Assembly (NCBI GenBank): GCA_963921795.1 | Contig: OY997652.1 | Location: 61,007,756 to 61,071,755 of the forward strand | Direction: 5' to 3' | DNA length: 64,000 bases | DNA from: Nannobrachium achirus | Taxonomy: Eukaryota; Chordata; Actinopteri; Myctophiformes; Myctophidae | Part shown: piece after piece, positions 57,723 through 64,000 of the stretch | Numbering within the stretch: position 1 is the stretch's first letter | Layout: each line of letters starts with the position of its first letter | Position numbers and translations under genes: made by a program | Notes under the pieces: generated by a model | Told to the model about the DNA's origin: nothing | Databases searched by the model: none | The model's input: the letters and a program-made list of their open reading frames with translations, nothing else

Positions 57723-57869
57723 ACTGAGAGGGCCTGCGAAATCTAGCAACAGGGGCAGCCGTAATCTAGCAACAGGGGCAGCTATGAAAAAAATGGAATA
57801 AAGCAGGTATAAAGGGGTATGATAAAAGACAGATTTAACCCTATATGTGTTTTGGTCTGGATGACTCCT

Positions 57870-57873
57870 TTAA
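57870..57873. other. TTAA target duplication, right
   Basis: Follows the terminal GGATGACTCCT. Confidence 0.88.
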
Positions 57874-58366
57874 ATAGCACTCAGGGGAACAGGCCACTAG
57901 TTGCACTGTTCTGGTACCAGAAGCAACTTGTTCTCCATTGGTTCCAATCTATTCCCCCCAAACTTTTACATTCGATTTACTTTCCTTAATAAACATTTTC
58001 ATAGGTACTTCATGGTTCCTGTCACTAGTTTAAAGCCTCATTTCAATCACCATGATATGCGTTTTGTGAAAATATGGTCCAATTTATGTTATATTTGATG
58101 TTAAAGCAGGGTATGCTGTATGAGGGGCTTGTGATCATAGGCTTGTGATGGTTCTTCTTCGTGTGCTTTATTTGGGAAGCTCAACACCACATTCTCCCAA
58201 GTATCCCTGCGGTTGCACGTGACCGTTGGCAGCCAATAGCATTCGAGATGGTACCATTTCTACCAGTGAACGTTGATTTCTACAATGACCCGTACAAGGG
58301 ACAAAAAAGTGGAATTTTCGCAGCATGGAAACCAATGGCTTAACACTGTCCATATTTGTTTACAGT
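57874..58366. other. Non-coding flank absent from the 30.6-kb paralogue
   Basis: The 30.6-kb locus passes from TTAAATAGC directly into ATTGCCTTCATGCCCT, which here appears only at 58,374. The roughly 490 bp between are either an extra insertion or deleted in the other copy. GGTACCATTTCTACCAG and TTTGTTTACAGTCTATGG text resembles a fish transposon end; no gene. Confidence 0.5.
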
Positions 58367-58406
58367 CTATGGATTGCCTTCATGCCCTCGTGTCTCAGGT
58401 ATTCCT

Positions 58407-58760
58407 CCATGAACACATTGCTACAGGGACAAAGAATGTTTATAGCACAGTTTAGCAGTTGTGTATAAACCAGGATTTCCCAAAGTGGGTGCCGAGATGC
58501 CCGTCCAGGGGTGCAGCAGAATAATTTGATAACATTTGGAATTCATCACTATCACTTCACTATGCTGTAAAACAGACCTGATCTGCATTGCACTTGATTT
58601 ATTTTTCCATCTACAGCAAACTCTCTTCACCAAAACAATAGCAGATCTACAAAGCTCATAACGTGTCTCGTTGAGACGTGTTGTGAGCTTGTAGATCAGT
58701 TACTTTTGGTGAACCTTCCCTGCAGAATAGGGATGCAGGGGTTCAAGTGGTTAAACGTCA
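58407..58760. repeat. Duplicated block, copy 2
   Basis: Paralogue of 1-361. Confidence 0.85.
58626..58713. repeat. Hairpin module, copy at 58.6 kb
   Basis: As 231-318, with AGATCTACAAAGCTCATAAC in the left arm and GTTCAAGTGGTTAAAC 25 nt beyond the right arm. Confidence 0.8.
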
Positions 58761-58844
58761 AATATAAAGATATTTTCAGTCAGTTCTGATGGAAACAGAC
58801 ATTTCTCCGTGACATAACCTACCGTATCTCAGGAGGATTGATTG

Positions 58845-59610
58845 CTTGAAGAATGCATTAGAAGCTTTTTATAGAAAAAGTACAGTTTCATGACAAATCA
58901 CTGGTACAAGGTCAACTTAAAGGAGATCCTAGTAAGATTGTCAGCTTATTTAACCACTTATGCATCTCATATAACATTGAAAGACAGATGGATAGAAGAC
59001 AGTAGGTAAATTATCAGTAACAACATGGAAAAGGGGAGGTATAGGTATGGGCTCAAGGTGGTTGCACACTGCTGCGTTTTTCGGGCCGAATATCGGGGTG
59101 AATTTCGGAGCACGCAAATAAAAAAATCAACCTCACTTTATGTCAGTCACGTTTGCACACTGCCGCCCGTTTCGCGCACCACTCGGTCCCTTGCTCTCTC
59201 TATCTCTCTCTCTCTCCTTGCCCTGAAAAACGCATTTCGCAACGAAAAACGCAGCAGTGTGCAACCACCTTTAGTCTATTACAAGGTTCGAGAAGCAGCC
59301 TTCTGTAGGTGACCTTTCAGACCTATGTTGAAAGAGTCTAGGAGGGATTTGCTCTCATTTAAGGCATGCGGTAGGGCGTTCCACATGTTGGTGGTATAGC
59401 AGACTGCAGGAGAACGAATTAGAGTTAAATCTGGACTGAACATGATTTGTGGAGCTGCCTCTAGTCTGGTGTTGTGAAAAGAAAGATGTGCATATTTGCG
59501 TCATGTAACGATGTGAGCTAAAAAATTAAATAAAACAATTTACAGAATACTTCAGCCCTAACTCTGGATGAAAAAGTTATTTACAGGGGTGCCCTGAGTA
59601 AAAAATAAAA
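58845..59610 (-). mobile_element. Antisense LINE 3' fragment, interrupted by a MITE
   Basis: Equivalent of 362-930. Interrupted at 59,053-59,270. Confidence 0.75.
59053..59270. mobile_element. MITE with GGTGGTTGCACACTGC ends
   Basis: GGTGGTTGCACACTGCTGCG and CGCAGCAGTGTGCAACCACC are perfect inverses. The paralogues at about 578 and 31,375 lack it. The target duplication is too short to be sure, compatible with Harbinger or a similar class. Confidence 0.75.
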
Positions 59611-59621
59611 AAAAAACTTAC

Positions 59622-59683
59622 TGAGCTATATGGCTGGTGTTCAGGTTCCTCTTGTTTCACTTGCAGTCTGGACTCCACAGACT
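59622..59683 (-). pseudogene. Short N-terminal exon remnant of a zinc-finger paralogue
   Basis: ATTCCAG acceptor, then codons for SVESRLQVKQEEPEHQ, then GTAAGT donor. It keeps splice signals and frame but no finger exon of its own is in the window; it could belong to a neighbouring gene beyond the window. Confidence 0.5.
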
Positions 59684-59811
59684 CTGGAATGAAACTAATA
59701 GAATAGAATACCAGAGTTTATCATCAGGATTTGTGAAGAAAAATAACACTTAAACTCAACTTCAACAATAACAGTATATTTGTCTTCTTATTATAGTCTT
59801 TAATATCAATT

Positions 59812-60160
59812 CATTTAAAATCGTCCTGAAAAACCACTTGTAACTGGTAAAAAAAATAAACCTAGTCCAGTTTTACCTTCCCACTGACCCTTCTTTGTAA
59901 TTATCTACTGTACAGCTATATGTTTTGCACTGTTGTTTTCTCTTTTCTTTTTTTTCTGACTATATCTAATGCATAGCGCTGTGCATACGTCATTCAATGT
60001 TATATGAGATAGCCTACTTAGGATATGGTTTTCCTGTGCAAATATGTCAAGTGCTTTCTAGGATCTCCTTTTAGTTGACCTTGTACCAGTGAACTGTACC
60101 GTCATGAAGCTGTATCCTTTCCTATGCAAACTTCTAATAATTTCTTAAATCAATCAATTA
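59812..60160 (+). mobile_element. LINE 3'-end fragment (paralogue of 7480-7825)
   Basis: Same sequence including GTTGACCTTGTACCAGTGA. At about 59,805-59,815 it shows the uninterrupted form of the place where the full LINE entered in copy 1. Confidence 0.75.
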
Positions 60161-60885
60161 AGGGGCAAATATAAATAATTATAGGTTCCTTAGCTTAGCA
60201 TTAGCCCGCACAAACAAACTTTAAATTTTCATGGATTTCTCCCGTTTTCACAACGAGACAGCCTGTCACTCTTTACTGTCCGACAACAGTTACACAAAGG
60301 CTTGTGCACCGCAAACGTATAACACTGACCTTTACTGTATCTTCATGTTTTGATACACGCTGTTCGTTCACCCTGCTGTTTTCGGGCTATGTTCTGTGAG
60401 CAAATTTAGTGCCAGCAAATGTAAGATTTCCGGTATCGATCTCTTCAGAATAAGAGTAGACTACCCCTAGCGCCATTGAAAAACGATTAATTTGTAGACC
60501 TATATGATATATCAATATCATATAGGCCTACACGTTAAACATATAGATATACATACAACGAAAATGATGTGCATGTGTAAAAAAAATCAAACCTCGGTTC
60601 GAATTGAAGCGGTGGACAGATAAAACTTCTATTCTGAATGTATTTGGAGAGCTGGTATGACAGTTGGTATAATAGGTTTAAAAAATAAACTAGATTAAAA
60701 CACATACATTAAAATAAGAATTTGTAATTAAATAAATACATAAATAAATATAAAGTGTTTAAATAAGACAGATAAACCCTGAAGGCCAAATTATCATGTG
60801 AAGCTTGACCAATCCTCAAAGTATCCATTCATCTGACCGGGAGGGACACCGCACACATATTCTAGATGTACAGGACATATAAAGC
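60161..60885. other. No gene seen
   Basis: 60,165-60,470 is duplicated at 7,830-8,140. 60,500-60,880 is AT-rich unique DNA without supported ORF. Confidence 0.55.
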
Positions 60886-60889
60886 CTAT

Positions 60890-61170
60890 TCATTCTGAAC
60901 TGAAATGACCATATATGGACATGGGACACACATTTTGCTTTTTGAAAAAGCCCATTCATTCTGGACTGATATTTTACACGTACGGGACAGGAAAAACCTG
61001 TTCATTCTGGCCTGGAGTGACCATATATGGACATAAGGTAACGGACATTCTGTTTTTGAAAAACCCTGTTCATTCTGGACTGAGATCACCATATATGGTA
61101 ATTAAACGGACATTCTGTTTTTGAAAAAGCCTGTTCATTCTGGACTGAAATGACCATATATGGGCGTGAT
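60890..61170. repeat. Imperfect tandem repeat containing CArG-like boxes
   Basis: Units of about 60-70 bp share CATTCTGGACTGA and CCATATATGG. The latter, matching the SRF-binding consensus CC(A/T)6GG, occurs at about 60,909, 61,020, 61,089 and 61,153. Whether it is bound is unknown. Confidence 0.7.
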
Positions 61171-61228
61171 ACACACAAAGCCATTCATTGGAAGCGGTTT
61201 CCACCGCTTCAATAAAGAAATACATCTA

Positions 61229-61352
61229 AATAGATAAATGAATGCTCTTCAATGGAGTGCATAGCCTCCAAATTGGACACTGGAAAACAGACAGCTCTTC
61301 GTGTAGGCACTTCAAGCGTTCACAGAGACCTCCTCTACCACACCACCGCTAA
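61229..61352. repeat. Left part of a repeat split by the Harbinger-like element
   Basis: GAGACCTCCTCTACCACACC continues after the insertion at 63,335 as GCGGGAGAGGTGGCATTGC. An inverted complete version is at 63,690-63,760. Confidence 0.65.
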
Positions 61353-62910
61353 AGCTGGCCATACACTAGCCGATAATCTGGCCCGACTGAATCGGGTAGA
61401 ATTAAACACTACAGGATCATTTTTTCAGATTCTCTGGCCAGATAATCTAAACGGGCTCACACTAGCCGTTTTGAACAGTCGGGCGCTCCGCACGCTACAG
61501 GATTCTATTCAGATTGAGTCGGGCCTGAACAAAGCAATAATACATAATATAAAATACAAAATGTCACGGGGCTGTTCTTCGCCTTGCAACACACACACAC
61601 GCACACGCACACGCACACAACAACACATAAACGTTATCCACACAACACACCATCGCTTCGCGCAATGGAGGAAAAAAAAACGCTTCAATTGTGTCCCATT
61701 TTGATGATCATATGAGTTCACTTTGACACGTTTCATGTCAATCCATGCCTCTGTTCAACTCTCTGACTTTTACCCTCTCTGTCTCTATCACTGCTGTGTC
61801 TCTATCACTGCTGCGTGCTGTCTGCTTCTCATGGTGCCTGATTTATGATTAGTCGTATGACTGTGTGGCGCACAGAACATTAGATTTCCAAGATCAAACT
61901 GCGTCCCTCCGCGCCACATTGTAGGGTTTGTAGATCAGGCAGTGGGCGTGTACTTGCACTCGTGTGCTGTTCCCACTCCAGTCTGAGTCTGTGACTGACT
62001 GGTAGTGACTATTTCTGCTGATATATTTATGTGTATTGCTTTTTTGGGGGGGGAACTAGTTTTCAGTCCCAAATATATACTGTAATGCTTTAAAAAAGGA
62101 CAGGCCTATTAGGCCTATATCCATTATGTTTCTTTCATGTCCGCTCCAATTTTATCATTGTCAGTTTTGATAAAGTCATTTTATTTTATAATAGTTAAGG
62201 TAACATGCGCGCATATTTTCTAAACCTGCTGTGAAAATACTTGTGCGCGCGAAACGCCTGGCTATGCGGGGCGCGCTGTGCCCGGAGTAGCCAGGAGTTG
62301 TTAACCCAGCTGGTAGATCAAACAACGAGTTGATGATGGCCCATTAATTAAGCTACACGCTACCTATGGCCAATTGGAACTTGAAAGGAGTAGAGATTAC
62401 ATAACTGCACCGTGCACGGACCATCAGAGAAAGTGACTGACGTGGGGTGAGCTGCTGTTGTAGGCTGCTTCCACCACGGACGGTTCAAGTTCAAGACAGG
62501 TTCAAGTTCAAGACAGGCAAGTGTCTGCTTTTACTTTAGTGGCCATGGCCTAGGCTTTCAATCATGATTTCCCCTGTCTTTTAACAAATTATCGCGGTGT
62601 GGGCGGATGGATCAATCAAATATAGGCTAATCATTAAAAAAAGATCCGAGGGCACGGAGATCCAAATCCAATGTCCCAGAGAGAGAGAGAGAGAAAGAGA
62701 GGACGGTTCTGTCTGGTCCATTTGAAGAACTGTAATCCAGCATTTTGAGGTGGAAACATGGAGAATGCACAGGTTTATCATACATTTGAGAGTGAGAACC
62801 ATAAGTTTAATGAATTGGAGGAGGAGAGCAGAGCTGGAAAGTTATTAGCGAGTCCAGACTTGCACTAATTGGTTTGGCCTAGTTTTACGTCTTTGTTGAT
62901 TGATTGATTG

Positions 62911-62991
<81 letters not shown>

Positions 62992-63331
62992 AGAGAGAGA
63001 AAAAGAGATAGCTCGTCACTCAGATACATGTATGCTCAGAGACTTGCGTCTATCAGCGGCTGCTGTAGGCCTACCTATTTTCAATCAGTCCCCTGCTGCT
63101 ATTCCAGTCTTCCAGACCAGTACTGATCCAGGAAAATATCAAACATGTTTGAAAAGAGTCGGGCAACCCCCGATCGTCCTCCGAGCCACTCGGCTGGGCT
63201 CCGAGTGGATCTGTGAGACCTCACGCTAGACGACGTTCATGCCCGATAGTCGGGCACGTTTCAGTCGGAGGAAGCCCGATTGTCGGGGGGGTAATTAAAT
63301 AGCCCGATTATCGGCTAGTATGCGGCCAGCT
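61353..63331. mobile_element. Harbinger-like non-autonomous element
   Basis: AGCTGGCCATACACTAGCCG and CGGCTAGTATGCGGCCAGCT are inverted ends. TAA is duplicated (61,350-61,352; 63,332-63,334), and the inverted copy near 63,712 shows the single-TAA form. Subterminal CCCGA/TCGGG motifs occur at both ends. No transposase ORF. Confidence 0.82.
62914..62990. repeat. (GT)n microsatellite
   Basis: Pure GT run followed by GA-rich sequence. Confidence 0.96.
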
Positions 63332-63840
63332 TAAGCGGGAGAGGTGGCATTGCAAAATGTGCTGTCCGTCCAGTGTGGCCAGGCACTACCAAAAAGCCGA
63401 CACGAAGAGCCAGCTGCTGTCCAGCGCCCACTAGAGTCGGAAAACGGCGCCTTTTGAAGTCTTTTTGTGCTCCTGGCTGCACTGGACGGCCAGCAGCTAG
63501 CACTTGCAATGCCGCCTCTCGCGCTTAGCGGAGAGTATAATGTGGTAGAGGAGGTCTCTGTGAGCGAGTGCGTGTGTCAAAAGTGCCGACACAAAGAGCC
63601 GCCTGATCTCCAGCGCCCACTAGAGTCGAAAAACAGCGCCATTTGAGTCCTTTTTTAGCACCTGGCCGCACTGGTAGGCTAGCAAATTTTGCAATGCCGC
63701 CTCTCCCGCTTAGCGGACAGTGTGGTGTGGTAGAGGAGGTCTCCCCGAACGTGTGCATGTGTCAAAAGTTCTGACACGAAGAGCTGTCTGTTCTCCAGTG
63801 TCCAATTTGTAAAGGCTATGCACTCCAGTGAACAGCATTT
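63332..63840. repeat. Inverted and direct copies of a GC-rich repeat
   Basis: CCAGCGCCCACTAGAGTCG occurs at about 63,421 and 63,610; GAGGAGGTCTC at about 63,549 and 63,734. It is a local duplication of the repeat at 61,229-61,352 and 8,290-8,400. ORFs through it are not supported. Confidence 0.65.
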
Positions 63841-64000
63841 AGACTGGTCTAAAAATACAGGGAAAGCTAGCATGTATTCCCACTGCAGATCATACAGTTT
63901 CTCACACAATATTCAAGAATTATGCAGTTGATGAGGATATTCTTACATTTGCAGTTAAAGCCAGATTACAGGTTCTTCCAACCAGACTCAATCTCTCTCT

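Larger units (their letters stand above)
44128..57869. mobile_element. Giant palindromic TTAA-flanked element with BIR genes
   Basis: TTAA at 44,124-44,127 and 57,870-57,873 flanks inverted ends AGGAGTCATCCAGACC, which extend into long arms: left 44,128-50,592, right 51,781-57,869. The arms are mirror images about 51,186.5 and differ by few substitutions, by GT-repeat length and by a MITE present only in the left arm. A 1,188-bp single-copy core (50,593-51,780) lies between. Contents: two copies of a BIR-protein gene, one core gene, two tRNA-Glu-like sequences, iterons and hairpin modules. I recognise no transposase or integrase. TTAA plus AGG ends suggest mobilisation by a Kolobok- or piggyBac-type enzyme in trans; a virus-derived origin is possible but unproven. 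Confidence 0.9.
51781..57869 (-). repeat. Right arm of the giant inverted repeat
   Basis: Mirror image of 44,128-50,592. Differences seen include single-base changes (for example at 55,561 and 56,322), a shorter GT/CA repeat region and absence of the left-arm MITE. Protein translations of the BIR gene are identical. Confidence 0.92.

Noticed and set aside
44128..57869. Palindrome as an assembly artefact
   Set aside because: TTAA duplication, a paralogous empty site, arm-specific MITE and scattered substitutions all argue for a real structure, though long-read support is not available here.
44128..57869. Polinton/Maverick or endogenous herpesvirus
   Set aside because: No polymerase B, integrase, capsid or protease ORF; TTAA instead of 6-bp duplications. 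A reduced derivative cannot be excluded.
61252..61704. 150-codon ORF spanning the Harbinger junction
   Set aside because: It crosses the insertion border at 61,353 and includes an ACGCACAC repeat; chance ORF.

Overview
The window is nuclear DNA from a teleost fish. It has tandem C2H2 zinc-finger genes with fish-type KEEQE/QEEPED N-terminal exons, vertebrate LINE, Penelope, DIRS, hAT, Harbinger and TTAA-type transposons, long CA/GT microsatellites, and one ERBB3-like exon. The exact species cannot be told from the sequence. Most of the window is layered transposable-element sequence. The only intact-looking genes are two zinc-finger genes and three intron-less ORFs inside one very large palindromic element.

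Layout. 1-1.6 kb and 7.5-8.6 kb form one copy of a duplicated block; its paralogue lies at 58.4-61.3 kb. The first copy is split by a 5.9-kb LINE (1610-7478), which is itself split by a Penelope-like element (3712-6305, 11-bp target duplication) with a hammerhead-ribozyme-like motif. 8.9-11.7 kb holds short inverted-repeat elements. 11.7-12.9 kb is a DIRS reverse transcriptase/RNase H relic. 13.6-21.8 kb is a minus-strand LINE with tandem 5' monomers, interrupted by a 2.9-kb TA-flanked element that carries SAMD3-like exons. 23.25 kb has an orphan ERBB3-type kinase exon. 24.7-29.6 kb (gene A, 7 fingers) and 31.7-37.4 kb (gene B, about 12-13 fingers, damaged) are tandem duplicates of one zinc-finger gene on the minus strand. 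Introns and downstream repeats are co-duplicated, so each copy often shows the empty site of an insertion in the other. 37.9-42 kb is an L2-like LINE with a palindromic TTAA element and a hAT element nested in it. 42.5-43.7 kb is a repeat containing a T-rich minisatellite.

The outstanding object is at 44,128-57,869. It is a 13.7-kb element flanked by TTAA, with AGGAGTCATCC termini and two nearly identical arms of about 6.1-6.5 kb in inverted orientation around a 1.2-kb single-copy core. Each arm carries an intron-less gene for a 288-aa protein with a textbook BIR zinc motif (C-x2-C-x16-H-x7-C), a degenerate tRNA-Glu(UUC)-like sequence, subterminal iterons, and a series of hairpin modules that also occur elsewhere in the window. 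The core encodes an unrecognised protein of about 251-275 aa. The paralogous duplication preserves a near-match to the empty insertion site around 30,588, which confirms the TTAA duplication. I recognise no transposase in it, so it looks like a non-autonomous or virus-like cargo element. The combination appears undescribed to me, but I could not search databases.

58-64 kb returns to duplicated zinc-finger flank, then a tandem array with CArG-like boxes and a 2-kb Harbinger-like element inserted in a repeat.
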